From: Terribium retamae
GTDB lineage: Bacteria; Pseudomonadota; Alphaproteobacteria; Rhizobiales; Rhizobiaceae
NCBI RefSeq assembly: GCF_022347545.1
Contig: NZ_JAKREW010000007.1
Coordinates: forward strand, 1-64,000
Direction: 5' to 3'
Length of the DNA stretch: 64,000 nt
Below, one piece after another: positions 17,728-27,254 of this stretch (position 1 is its first letter; each line of letters begins with the position of its first letter). The position numbers were made by a program, and so were the translations under genes. The notes below the pieces were generated by a model that ran no database searches, was not told the DNA's origin, and saw only the letters and a list, made by a program, of their open reading frames with translations.

Positions 17728-18683
17728 TGAGCATCGCCGCGTCCTCGGCCGAACAGCAGGCCGGCTCCGCATCCGTCACGCCGGCAACCCGCGCGGCGCT
17801 CCGTCGCCAGCGGATCTCCGAGACGCTCGCCGCGTGGGCGCTCGCGGGCCCGGCGCTGCTGTTGCTCGTCACCCTGTTCTTCCTGCCAGTCTTCGCCGTC
17901 TTTGCGATCGCGCTCACCGACTGGCAGTTCGGCGCCAGTTCGCTCTCGTTCGTCGGGTTCGACAACTTCCGGGAAGTGTTCGCCGACGAGGGCTTCCGCG
18001 CCTCGCTCATCAACACCATCCTCTACGCCGTGATCGTCGTGCCGGGCACGATCATGCTCGGCCTCGTGATCGCGCTTTTAATCGAAAGCGGCAAGTCTTG
18101 CCGAGCGTTCTACCGCGCCATCCACTTTCTGCCGTTCATGGCGACGCTGACGGCGATGGCGATCGCCTGGGAGGCGCTGCTGCATCCGACCATCGGTCTC
18201 GTCAACCAGACGCTTGCCAGCCTCGGTCTGCCGACCGCCAACTGGCTGCGCGACGCGAACACGGTGCTGCCGGTGCTGGCGATGATCGGCATCTGGCAGA
18301 ACCTCGGCTATGCCATGGTGCTGTTCCTTGCGGGGCTGAAGTCCATCCCGCAGGATCTCTACGATGCCGCCGACATCGATGGCGCCGACCTCTGGCTCGA
18401 CCGGCTCAGGACTGTGACGCTGCCGATGCTGGGGCCCGTCACCATGTTCGTCTTCATCGTCGTGGCGCTCAGAGCATTCGAGACCTTCGACACCGTGCAG
18501 GTTCTGACGCAGGGTGGTCCCGGGCATGCCTCCGAGATGCTGCTCTTCACCCTTTATCGCGAGAGCTTTGAGTACCTGCGCACCGGTTACGGCGCCTCCG
18601 TCGCCGTCGTCTTCCTCGCTATCGTCGTCACCCTGACGCTGATCCAGGCGCGCGTCATGGACAAAAGGGTTCACTACCAATGA
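17727..18683 (+). CDS. ABC importer permease (UgpA/MalF type)
   Basis: 318 residues with about six membrane helices. It starts with a short cytoplasmic tail, then a first helix at about 34-58 (ALAGPALLLLVTLFFLPVF), and carries the EAA coupling motif region around LYDAADIDGADLWLDRLRTV, including the conserved Gly. Pairs with the next permease; genes overlap by 4 bases. Confidence 0.92.
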   Translation: MSIAASSAEQQAGSASVTPATRAALRRQRISETLAAWALAGPALLLLVTLFFLPVFAVFAIALTDWQFGASSLSFVGFDNFREVFADEGFRASLINTILYAVIVVPGTIMLGLVIALLIESGKSCRAFYRAIHFLPFMATLTAMAIAWEALLHPTIGLVNQTLASLGLPTANWLRDANTVLPVLAMIGIWQNLGYAMVLFLAGLKSIPQDLYDAADIDGADLWLDRLRTVTLPMLGPVTMFVFIVVALRAFETFDTVQVLTQGGPGHASEMLLFTLYRESFEYLRTGYGASVAVVFLAIVVTLTLIQARVMDKRVHYQ

Positions 18684-19525
18684 GCACTCAGCACACACGG
18701 CGCTTGGCGTTGCCCTCGGCCATTCTTCGCCATACCGCACTTCTTGCCACCGGCGCGCTGATCCTCATTCCGTTCGTGTGGATGGTATCACTGTCGATCA
18801 AGCCGCCGGGCGAGATCTTCCGCGCCTCCTTCAGCTTCTGGCCGGAGCAGTTCTATGGGCTCGAGAACTATACCAGGGCGCTCACCGAAGCACCGCTGCC
18901 GCAGTATATGCTGAACGGCGTCATCGTCTGCACCATGATCGTCGTCCTCCAGGTCGCCGTCTGCGCGCCAGCCGCCTACGCGCTTGCCAAGCTCGACTTC
19001 CCCGGCCGCAACCTCCTCTTCGCGATGGTCTTGATCGCGCTGCTTCTGCCGCATGAAGTATTGGCTTTGCCGCTGTTCATCCTCGGCTACCAAATCGGCA
19101 TCCTCAACACCTATGCGGCGCTGATCTTGCCCTATATCGTCTCGCCCTTCGGCATCTTCCTATTCCGGCAGTTCTTCAAGACCATCCCCGACGATGTCAT
19201 TCATGCAGCCCGCCTCGATGGGCTTTCAGAATTCGCGATTGTCTGGAAGATCATGGTGCCGATGGCGCTGCCGGCGATCATCGCCTTCGGGATCTTCTCC
19301 GTCGTTTCCCACTGGAACAGCCTATTCTGGCCGCTAATCGCGGTACGAGACCAAAATTTGATGCCGCCGCCGCTCGGCATCATGGCCTTCAAGAACGAGG
19401 AGGCTGGCAACGACTACGGCCCCCTCATGGCGGCAGCTACCATCGTGGTCGCACCCCTCATTGCCGCATTCCTTTCCGCCCAGAGATGGTTCGTCGAAGG
19501 ACTGACGGGCGGCGCGGTGAAATAA
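18680..19525 (+). CDS. ABC importer permease (UgpE/MalG type)
   Basis: 281 residues with six predicted membrane helices and the EAA loop IHAARLDGLSEFAIVWKIMVP near residues 173-193, typical of MalG/UgpE permeases. Second half of the transmembrane channel of the importer. Overlaps the preceding permease by 4 bases and is followed after 24 bases by the first binding-protein gene. Confidence 0.92.
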   Translation: MSTQHTRRLALPSAILRHTALLATGALILIPFVWMVSLSIKPPGEIFRASFSFWPEQFYGLENYTRALTEAPLPQYMLNGVIVCTMIVVLQVAVCAPAAYALAKLDFPGRNLLFAMVLIALLLPHEVLALPLFILGYQIGILNTYAALILPYIVSPFGIFLFRQFFKTIPDDVIHAARLDGLSEFAIVWKIMVPMALPAIIAFGIFSVVSHWNSLFWPLIAVRDQNLMPPPLGIMAFKNEEAGNDYGPLMAAATIVVAPLIAAFLSAQRWFVEGLTGGAVK

Positions 19526-19549
19526 GACTGTAACCCTAAGAGGTATATT

Positions 19550-20818
19550 ATGATGCCCACACGTCGACAGATTATCCTGGGTGCCGCCGCTTCAGCTTTG
19601 CCGTTCGGCCATGTCCGCGCTCAGAGCAAAATTAAGCTGCGGGTTGCCGCTCACGCTCCTTACGCTTCGCTGCATCAGGCAGTCGCCAAAGCATTCATGG
19701 AGAACAACCCTGGTGTCGAGATCGATCTCGATACTTCGCAAGCCAACTATGACGATCTCGCCCAGATGATCCTGCGGGGGGCAGTCTCGGGATCCCTCCC
19801 GGACGTGGCCTTCAATGGAAACAACAGGCTGCGGATTTTTGCTGATCGGGGTCTTGCCGTTCCTGTGGACGACTTGATTGCAGCGGACAAGGCCGCAGGT
19901 GTGGATGTGTTGCCCCGGTCGGTCCTTTCCATCGGCACACTCAACGGCAAGAACTACGGCCTCGGGTTTACCGTGTCGGTGCCCGTGGTTTACTACAACG
20001 TCGACCTTATTCGAGCGGCCGGGGCGGATCCGAGCAAGCTTCCGACGACATGGGAGGACATCCTGGCGCTTGCTGCCAAGATCAATGATCCTGCAGCCGG
20101 CTTACTCGGCTTCTTCTTTAACTACGATCAACTCGATTGGTTCTGGATCGCCTTGATCGAGAGCCAGGGAGGCCGAATGATGAGCGCGGACGAGCGCCGA
20201 ATTGCGTTCGACGGGCCGGACGGGTTGCGGGCGCTTCAACTGCTGAAGGCCTTTGGGGCAGCGGGCCAAGGCCAGGTCGACATGACACGAAACCAGGCGA
20301 TGCAAGCGTTCACGGCTGGCAAGATCGGCATATTCGTCCAGTCAAGCTCGGACGTCGGCCTGTACGAAAAACAATCCAATGGACAGGTAACGACTGTCGT
20401 TGGCCGTTTCCCGCTGCTCAGCGAAAAAGCCCGTCTGCCGGCCGGCGGCGCGATGAGTATCATGTTCGCAAAGGACCCCTCTACCCGGCAAGCGGCATGG
20501 GATTACATGAAGTTTGCATCAGGCCCGATTGGGCAAACCATAGTTGCGACCCAAAGCGGCTATATGGTTGCTAACAGCCAGGTGGCCGAAGATCCCAAGC
20601 GGCTGGCTCCCTTCTATGCAAAATCTCCGAATATGAAGCCCGTCATTGAGCAGTTATCCCTGCTGGACGGCTGGTACGCGTACCCCGGCGCGAATGGTGC
20701 CAAGATTTCAACGGTCATTCGGGATCGCATGCGGGATGTCGTGCAGCAAAGGCAGTCTCCCTCCGAGGCCTTGGAGTCCATGTCCAAGGAGGTGACGGCC
20801 CTGCTGCCGAAAGGCTAG
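19550..20818 (+). CDS. ABC importer extracellular solute-binding protein 1 (family 1)
   Basis: 422 residues. The export signal has a twin-arginine look (TRRQIIL followed by a hydrophobic stretch and cleavage near VRAQ), so Tat export is possible. The mature part is a family 1 (UgpB/MalE-like) binding protein: HQAVAKAFMENNPGVEI, PVVYYNVDLIRAAG and PAGGAMSIMFAKDPSTR mark the two lobes. It delivers substrate to the permease pair just upstream. A second binding protein gene lies two genes further on. Confidence 0.92.
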   Translation: MMPTRRQIILGAAASALPFGHVRAQSKIKLRVAAHAPYASLHQAVAKAFMENNPGVEIDLDTSQANYDDLAQMILRGAVSGSLPDVAFNGNNRLRIFADRGLAVPVDDLIAADKAAGVDVLPRSVLSIGTLNGKNYGLGFTVSVPVVYYNVDLIRAAGADPSKLPTTWEDILALAAKINDPAAGLLGFFFNYDQLDWFWIALIESQGGRMMSADERRIAFDGPDGLRALQLLKAFGAAGQGQVDMTRNQAMQAFTAGKIGIFVQSSSDVGLYEKQSNGQVTTVVGRFPLLSEKARLPAGGAMSIMFAKDPSTRQAAWDYMKFASGPIGQTIVATQSGYMVANSQVAEDPKRLAPFYAKSPNMKPVIEQLSLLDGWYAYPGANGAKISTVIRDRMRDVVQQRQSPSEALESMSKEVTALLPKG

Positions 20819-20821
20819 GCC

Positions 20822-21952
20822 ATGACTCCCGACCTGCGCCAGATTTCCTTCAACACCAATCACGGAACTTCGACCATGGCGGCGTCGCCCGGCCTGATGA
20901 ATGGCGAAACGTTCACAATTGCGGCAGCCGTGCCGATGCTGGTCTACCATCGACCCGGTCGCGCGCTGTCGACGCCGCTCGTGGTGTTTATACCCGGTGG
21001 CGGACATCTGGCGCGGGTTTCCTATGGTTATCCGGACGGCAACCCGCAGGATTTTCTCGACCATTGGCTCGGCGAGGCCGGCTATGGCTTTCTCGCACCA
21101 TCTGTGGCAACCGGTCCACACTTCCCGGTATCGGCATCTTGCGACGTGACCCGGCTGCAATGGGCCGACGCATTGAGCGAACTTATCGCTGACGCCACGG
21201 CAACTGCCGGACAACGGCGGTCGGTGATCATCCTTGCGTGGAGTATGGCAAGCAATGTGGTGGGCCCGCTCGCCGTCGCCTTGCGCAAGCGAGGTGTCGA
21301 CATCGAAGCGTTCATACCGATGGCGGCCCGGCCGCCCCTCCCATCGGGCTCGGGCGACGACCGGTCGATGGAACGGGTCGACGACAAGGGGTTTTGGGAC
21401 GTCGCCGGATCACCGGTGTCCGGGGTTCCGCGCCGGCTGTCGTGGCTGGCGGAGATTGCCGCCATTGAGGCCGAACTTGGCCGCAAGGTGCTGCCCTCGA
21501 AAGACTATGAGAAGTATGTCCTCGTCGCGACGCCACCGGCCCTGAGGCACGAACGCGGCAGCCCCGCGGCGTCAGACGATCTCGACACTCTGCCCATGGC
21601 CTTGCCTATCGCGCCCACCGATCAGCGTGATTTTCGCCACGCGCTCGGCGACATCACCGGCTGGGCGCACATGAACGCACAGATCATCGTTCGTCGCTAT
21701 GCAAGCTCCTATGCGGCACAGGGAGGATCGATGGATGCTACGAGCTGGACAAAGCTTTCCTCACTCGTCGCTGACCTTCCCAAGCGACTGGGCGCGACCA
21801 TTGACGGCGGGCACTTCTTCTTCGTCGGCGAGCGCGGCGCCAGCGCCACTGCTGCCACCGTCATCAAATTGATGGCCCGAAACCAGGCCTTGCAGGCCGA
21901 GCTGGCGAGTCTCCTGGGAGAGCCCCGCACCAGCGTTTCAACCGATGGCTGA
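20822..21952 (+). CDS. Alpha/beta-hydrolase-like protein of unknown substrate
   Basis: 376 residues with alpha/beta-hydrolase features: the strand VVFIPGGGHLARV, a nucleophile elbow in the variant form AWSMAS (Ser in the place of the catalytic serine) and a late DGGHFFF with the probable catalytic His near 337. There is no signal peptide, so it acts in the cytoplasm. It sits between the two binding-protein genes, suggesting it opens an ester, amide or lactone of the imported compound. It starts 4 bases after the previous stop with AAAGG as ribosome site. Substrate unknown. Confidence 0.7.
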   Translation: MTPDLRQISFNTNHGTSTMAASPGLMNGETFTIAAAVPMLVYHRPGRALSTPLVVFIPGGGHLARVSYGYPDGNPQDFLDHWLGEAGYGFLAPSVATGPHFPVSASCDVTRLQWADALSELIADATATAGQRRSVIILAWSMASNVVGPLAVALRKRGVDIEAFIPMAARPPLPSGSGDDRSMERVDDKGFWDVAGSPVSGVPRRLSWLAEIAAIEAELGRKVLPSKDYEKYVLVATPPALRHERGSPAASDDLDTLPMALPIAPTDQRDFRHALGDITGWAHMNAQIIVRRYASSYAAQGGSMDATSWTKLSSLVADLPKRLGATIDGGHFFFVGERGASATAATVIKLMARNQALQAELASLLGEPRTSVSTDG

Positions 21953-22064
21953 ATGATGGACCAACCTGTTCGAACGCCATGCAGATATTTTCGAAGGTCG
22001 TTTGTCGATGGACAAATCACCTTACCTCAATCGCTCAAATCCACGACTTAAGGGTGACCTGAAA

Positions 22065-23321
22065 ATGCTGATGCGAATGATCAAAGCTTGTACACTCCCG
22101 CTGTTATTCGTCGCGAATACGGCCTCGGCTGAACCTATCAAACTCGACGTCACCTATTCCTCGAACGCTTACACCAGCGTCCTCGAGCAAACCGTTGCAG
22201 CGTTCGAGAAGCTACACCCGGACGTCAAGATCAAATTCCGCACCCCAGTCCCAAACACCTACGATGAATTGCTGCAGACCACTCTGCGTTCAGCGGCAAT
22301 CGGTGACCTTCCAGACATTTCCCTGCAGGGCAATCAGAGTATTCAGATTCTTGCTGCGCGCAATCTGGCTGTCCCTTTGAACGACTTGATCGCAAAGGAC
22401 CCGAACTGGTCTGGTCTCGGCTACGCACCTTCATTGGACGAATTCGGCCAGCTTTCCGGCGAAAGCTATGCGCTTGCCTATGCCACGTCTGTACCGATCA
22501 TCTATCTGAACATCGACCTTCTAACGAAGGCCGGCGTCACGGACATCGACGCACTTGATAACTGGGATGACCTGACCGCGGCGGCCAAAAAAGTTCAGGC
22601 GCTCGGCAACGACCATGTCGGTGGCCTCTTCGATTATCAGTCGGCGGGAAACTGGACCTTCCAGGCGCTGGTCACGTCTCAGGGCAAGCCGTTCCTGACC
22701 GCTGACGGGTCGGACATTGCGTTCGACGGCGAAAGCGGCCTCAAGGCGCTGCAGATCCTGCGTGATTTCGGAAAAACCGGTACCGTAGACATGACCCAGC
22801 CGCAAATGCTCCAGGCCTTCGCGTCGGGCACGGTGGGTGTGTTTGCATCCTACAGTGCGGCCATCGGTAAAATTGAAGAGGTGGCACAGGGCCGGTTCAA
22901 GCTGAAATCACTCCCGTGGCCGATGCTCACCGAGTCTGGGCGACTTCCGGCCGGGGGGCGTTCGCTCGTCATTCTCAGCCACGATAAGGCACGGCAGAAG
23001 GCAGCTTGGGAATTTGCCAAGTTCCTGGTCGGTCCGGAGGGGCAGACGATCCTTGTCAAGGGTGTCGGCGCGGTCCCGGTGAACACAATCGCCATCGATC
23101 GGCCGGACCTACTGGGCGACTACTATCGCGCAAATGAGAACAGCGCGACGGCATTGTCATCAGCAGCACGCTTGACGAACTGGAACCCCTATCCAGGCGC
23201 CGACCCGGTCAAGGTCAGCGACACGGTGAAGGATTACCTGCGTCGCGTGCTCATCAATCATGAGGACCCAAAGACGGTCCTCGGCGAAATGGCCGACAAG
23301 ATCGATGGGATGATCCACTAA
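22065..23321 (+). CDS. ABC importer extracellular solute-binding protein 2 (family 1)
   Basis: 418 residues from the ATG at 22065, chosen because AAGGGTGA lies 7 bases upstream and because it begins a clean Sec signal peptide (about 22 residues, ending TASA). The mature protein is again a UgpB/MalE-like binding protein (TVAAFEKLHPDVKIKF, SVPIIYLNIDLLTKAG). It is clearly related to, but not identical with, the binding protein at 19550. No second permease set accompanies it, so it probably feeds the same permeases with another ligand or affinity. Confidence 0.9.
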   Translation: MLMRMIKACTLPLLFVANTASAEPIKLDVTYSSNAYTSVLEQTVAAFEKLHPDVKIKFRTPVPNTYDELLQTTLRSAAIGDLPDISLQGNQSIQILAARNLAVPLNDLIAKDPNWSGLGYAPSLDEFGQLSGESYALAYATSVPIIYLNIDLLTKAGVTDIDALDNWDDLTAAAKKVQALGNDHVGGLFDYQSAGNWTFQALVTSQGKPFLTADGSDIAFDGESGLKALQILRDFGKTGTVDMTQPQMLQAFASGTVGVFASYSAAIGKIEEVAQGRFKLKSLPWPMLTESGRLPAGGRSLVILSHDKARQKAAWEFAKFLVGPEGQTILVKGVGAVPVNTIAIDRPDLLGDYYRANENSATALSSAARLTNWNPYPGADPVKVSDTVKDYLRRVLINHEDPKTVLGEMADKIDGMIH

Positions 23322-23424
23322 GTCCGTGCCCGGACAGGGCCATTTCGACCCGGAATGGCCCTGCTTCGGACCCGATCTACCTCAGATCCGCCGCAACCGA
23401 AGAACTTTCAAGGAAAAACAGATC

Positions 23425-25050
23425 TTGCTCGCCACCACCGACACAAAGCCAATCAGCGACATCGACCTTGAAATCATGTGGTCCCGCCTGATTTCGATTG
23501 CCGATGAGGCCGCTATCGCGCTGAAGAGAACAGCTTTCTCTACCATTGTCCGCGAGTCCAATGACTATGCTGTTGTTCTACTGGATGAAAACGCCGCAAA
23601 TCTAGCTGAGAATTCCAGCGCTGTTCCGTCCTTCGTCGGCGTTCTCCCGCGAACCCTTTCCTCTTTATTGAAGATCACCCCGCCTGAAGAATGGCATCCA
23701 GGCGATTGTGTGGTGACCAACGATCCATGGCTCGGAACGGGTCACTTGCCTGATCTTGTCGTTGCTTCTCCCGTCTATTTCAAAAGCAAGCTCATCGGTT
23801 TTGTCGCCAGCGTCGCACACCTGCCGGACATTGGCGGAACGTCATTGTCGGCAACCTGTCACGACGTCTTCGAAGAAGGCCTGCGGATTCCGCCGATGAA
23901 GTTGCTTGATGGCGGCAAGGCAAACGCGAATCTGCTGGATCTGATCCGCGCCAACGTGCGCGTGGCCGACCAGGTGATCCCAGACATCTTCGCACAGATC
24001 TCCGCACATTCCGTGGCGCAAAAGGGGCTTTGCAACTTCCTCGCAGCCACGGGACTGAGTGACCTGTCGCGCGTCTCAGGCGCGCTTCAGGCAAAATCTG
24101 AAGCTGCGATGGGCCGGGCAATCATGGAATTGCCCGATGGCGAATATCGCGCTGTGGTCAAAGCGGACGGTTATGGCGATAGAGAGACGGAAATCCACTG
24201 CTGCCTGCGGGTCGATGGCGCAAACCTCTCGGTCGATTATTCCGGAACATCACCGCAAGTAAACTTTGGGATCAATTCTGTCCTCAACTACACGTATTCC
24301 TACACCGTTTATCCTTTGAAATGCGCTCTCGATCCTGAAACGCCGCATAATGAAGGTTCCTATAAAACGATAAAGGTCCACGCACCGGAAGGGTCGATTC
24401 TGAACCCTGTTTTCCCAGCACCCTGCAATGCGCGCCACCTGACCGGACAGCTTTTGGCGGGCGCTATCTTCGAATGCCTGGCGCAGGCGGCCCCGGACCG
24501 CATTTTGGCGGAATCAGGAAGCGCGCCCTCTCTTCGCGCCATGTTCAGCGGCGCCCGGGCAGACGGGGAGCGCTTCTCCCAGATGCTGATGTGTAGCGGA
24601 GGCATGGGCGCGAGTGCACGCGGCGACGGGCTGTCTTGCATGCCATTTCCGACAAACACCGGTGCCGGCAGCATCGAGATGTTCGAAGGCGCCGCGCCGT
24701 TGCTGATCCAGAGAAAAGAGCTCCTGGCGAGTTCCGGGGGACAGGGATGCTTCCGTGGCGGCCTGGGCCAGGAAATCGAAATCGAAGCGGTTGGGAAACG
24801 TCCCATCCAGGTTTCCCTGATGGTGGAGCGAACGAAATATCCGGCGCGAGGGCTTCAAGGCGGTGGCAACGGCTCGCCCGCAAAAGCAGCGTTGGGAAAC
24901 GGCGTGTCACTCGACCCCAAGTCACGCGTGGAACTCCACCCTGGCGAAACCATCACGCTCAGCTTCGCCGGCGGCGGTGGATTTGGCAACCCCGCTGAAC
25001 GCTCGCAGGCGCTGATCGCCTCAGACAAGGCCTCAGGTTACACGGCCTGA
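23425..25050 (+). CDS. Hydantoinase B / oxoprolinase beta-subunit family protein
   Basis: 541 residues from a TTG at 23425 with AAGGA 10 bases upstream; an earlier in-frame GTG at 23326 would add 33 residues unlike the family. The domain spans the whole protein (DLEIMWSRLISIADEA at the start, VVTNDPWLGTGHLPD, GGSGGxG-like late segments such as SFAGGGGFGNP). HyuB pairs with HyuA to form ATP-dependent amidases acting on hydantoins, 5-oxoproline or carbonyl compounds. Its stop overlaps the hyuA-like start. The substrate here is unknown. Confidence 0.9.
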   Translation: MLATTDTKPISDIDLEIMWSRLISIADEAAIALKRTAFSTIVRESNDYAVVLLDENAANLAENSSAVPSFVGVLPRTLSSLLKITPPEEWHPGDCVVTNDPWLGTGHLPDLVVASPVYFKSKLIGFVASVAHLPDIGGTSLSATCHDVFEEGLRIPPMKLLDGGKANANLLDLIRANVRVADQVIPDIFAQISAHSVAQKGLCNFLAATGLSDLSRVSGALQAKSEAAMGRAIMELPDGEYRAVVKADGYGDRETEIHCCLRVDGANLSVDYSGTSPQVNFGINSVLNYTYSYTVYPLKCALDPETPHNEGSYKTIKVHAPEGSILNPVFPAPCNARHLTGQLLAGAIFECLAQAAPDRILAESGSAPSLRAMFSGARADGERFSQMLMCSGGMGASARGDGLSCMPFPTNTGAGSIEMFEGAAPLLIQRKELLASSGGQGCFRGGLGQEIEIEAVGKRPIQVSLMVERTKYPARGLQGGGNGSPAKAALGNGVSLDPKSRVELHPGETITLSFAGGGGFGNPAERSQALIASDKASGYTA

Positions 25051-27176
25051 TGGTCAGTTTCCCAAACAGCAAAGGCCATGGTGGAATGCCCAAGAAACTT
25101 CGCATAGGAGTCGACGTCGGCGGAACCTTCACCGATTTCGTACTTCTCAATGAAGAGACCGGCGAGGTCCATTTCTGGAAATCGCTGACGGACTACAGCG
25201 ACATTGCCGACGCCATCGTAAAGGGCATGGAAGCTCTAACGGGGAAACACGGATTTCGCCTCGAGGACGTAGCTCATGTTGCGCATGCGACGACGCTCGT
25301 CACCAACGCGATCATCGAAAGGCGGGGCGCCCGCGTTGGCCTGATCACCACGCGCGGTTTTCGCGATACGCTCGAGATCGGTCGCGAGGCGCGCTATGAT
25401 ATTTACGATCTGTTTCTGGAACGGCCGGATCCGCTCGTTCCGCGCGAATTGCGCTGCGAAGTGCATGAACGGATCGACGCAAAGGGAACGGTCGTTCACC
25501 GGTTGCGGGAAGAGGACGTCACCGCCGCGCTCGATCTGTTCGAACGCCGCAGCGTCGAGGCCATCGCCGTTGCCTTCATGCATAGCTACCTCAACACGGA
25601 TCACGAGCGCCACGTCCGGCGGCTAATCCATGATCGGATGCCCGGCATCCCGGTCAGCCTTTCCTCGGACGTGGCTCCAGAAATCCGCGAATACGAGCGC
25701 ACCAATACGGCCTGCGCGAATGCCTATGTTCAACCGATAGTGCGGACATATCTCTCCAGTCTTGGCGAGCGCCTCAGAAAAGTGGGATTTTCTGGCAGTC
25801 TCCAGCTCATGTTCTCGGAAGGGGGTATGACGACTGCGCGCATTGCCTGCGACGAACCGATAAAGCTCATCGAATCCGGTCCGGCCGCCGGTGCCATGGC
25901 GTCGGTTTATTTTGCCAATGTCGCGAATGTGCGCGATGTGATTTCATTCGATATGGGAGGCACGACGGCGAAGATGTGTCTCCTCGAAAACGGGGAGCCG
26001 CGCCGTTCCAATGAATTCGAAGCCGCGCGCGCAAAGCGCTTCAAGAAAGGCTCAGGCCTTCCACTGAAATTGCCGGTCATCGACCTCATCGAAATCGGAG
26101 CGGGCGGCGGATCGATTGCCCATCTGAATGCGATGGGCCTTCCAAAAGTCGGACCGGTGAGTGCAGGCTCAAAACCGGGTCCTGCCTGCTACGGCCTGGG
26201 CGGCACTAAGCCCACCGTGACGGACGCCAATCTGGTCCTCGGCTATTTGTCGCCAAAAAATTCGCTTGGCGGCAAGGTTCAGCTCGACCTGGGAAAAGCG
26301 GCGAATGCGATCAGGGATGTGATTGCGGATGCCCTCGAAACAACGACGGTGGAAGGGGCCGCGGGCATTCATGACATCGTCAATGAAGCCATGGCCTCCG
26401 CGACACGGATGTATCTGACCGAAAACGGCAAGGATCCATCGAAGCAGAGCCTTCTCGCTTTCGGGGGAGCGGGTCCTTCGCATGCGTTTGGAATAGCAAG
26501 GCGCCTCGGGATCGATCGGATCATCATTCCTCCCGGGGCAGGCGTCATGTCTGCATTGGGGATGCTTGTTTCGTCCCCGACGACAACAGTATCGCGCAGT
26601 CATATGAGCCGTCTGTCCCTGATCGACTGGGCAGAACTCACCGCGATGTTTCGCGAGATGGAAGACGCGGGACGGGCGCTACTGATCGATGCCGGAACCG
26701 CAGACGGCGATATCATATTCGAGCGAAGCGCCGATCTGCGGTTCGCCGGTCAAGGATTCGAAGTCTGCGCTCCAGTCCCGCTGGGAACCTTCGATGCAGG
26801 ATCGCGGCAGGCGATAGAGGACAGTTTCATTCAGGCCTATGAGGCCTTGTTTGGTCGCCGCATCGAAGGCGTGGAAATCGAAGCCACGACATGGCGGCTG
26901 AGGGCGAAATCGGCGCCTCGAGATCTCAACCTCAGGTTTCCGGTCGCAACCATGAACGGGTCGCCGCAGAAGGGCAGCCGCAAAGTCTGGTTTTCCGAAA
27001 GCGGTTATGTCGACTGCAAGATTCTGGATCGTCTCTTCATGCCTCCCGGCTTCGAATGCCTCGGTCCGGCTATCGTCGAGGAAACTGAGACGACAATCGT
27101 TGCGGGTCCGGGAAGCAGGCTGAGCGTTGATCCGTCGTTGAACGTCATCATCGATCTCGGGCCGGGGACGCACTAA
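25050..27176 (+). CDS. Hydantoinase A / oxoprolinase alpha-subunit family protein
   Basis: 708 residues; an internal ATG at 25086 is an alternative start and would place the family's first strand at the N-terminus. The ATP-binding DVGGTFTDF motif lies near residue 22, SFDMGGTTAK near 300, and GxGGGSIA near 350: the actin-like ATPase pattern of HyuA and 5-oxoprolinase. Together with the HyuB partner it would hydrolyse a cyclic amide or carboxylate an enol-type substrate using ATP. It follows an importer and precedes an aminotransferase, suggesting release of an amino acid that is then transaminated. Confidence 0.92.
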   Translation: MVSFPNSKGHGGMPKKLRIGVDVGGTFTDFVLLNEETGEVHFWKSLTDYSDIADAIVKGMEALTGKHGFRLEDVAHVAHATTLVTNAIIERRGARVGLITTRGFRDTLEIGREARYDIYDLFLERPDPLVPRELRCEVHERIDAKGTVVHRLREEDVTAALDLFERRSVEAIAVAFMHSYLNTDHERHVRRLIHDRMPGIPVSLSSDVAPEIREYERTNTACANAYVQPIVRTYLSSLGERLRKVGFSGSLQLMFSEGGMTTARIACDEPIKLIESGPAAGAMASVYFANVANVRDVISFDMGGTTAKMCLLENGEPRRSNEFEAARAKRFKKGSGLPLKLPVIDLIEIGAGGGSIAHLNAMGLPKVGPVSAGSKPGPACYGLGGTKPTVTDANLVLGYLSPKNSLGGKVQLDLGKAANAIRDVIADALETTTVEGAAGIHDIVNEAMASATRMYLTENGKDPSKQSLLAFGGAGPSHAFGIARRLGIDRIIIPPGAGVMSALGMLVSSPTTTVSRSHMSRLSLIDWAELTAMFREMEDAGRALLIDAGTADGDIIFERSADLRFAGQGFEVCAPVPLGTFDAGSRQAIEDSFIQAYEALFGRRIEGVEIEATTWRLRAKSAPRDLNLRFPVATMNGSPQKGSRKVWFSESGYVDCKILDRLFMPPGFECLGPAIVEETETTIVAGPGSRLSVDPSLNVIIDLGPGTH

Positions 27177-27180
27177 CACC

Positions 27181-27220
27181 CTGGGAACTTAGCGGCTTAC
27201 GCCTGCCGACCAGTTCCCAG
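27181..27220. repeat. Intercistronic 9-base inverted repeat
   Basis: CTGGGAACT (27181-27189) pairs perfectly with AGTTCCCAG (27212-27220) across 22 bases, starting 4 bases after the hyuA-like stop and ending 34 bases before the next start. It can form a stem-loop between two genes of one operon and may stabilise or attenuate the transcript; no T-run follows. Confidence 0.55.
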
Positions 27221-27254
27221 CATCAGCGCAAACGAAAAGAAATGGAAGAACGAC

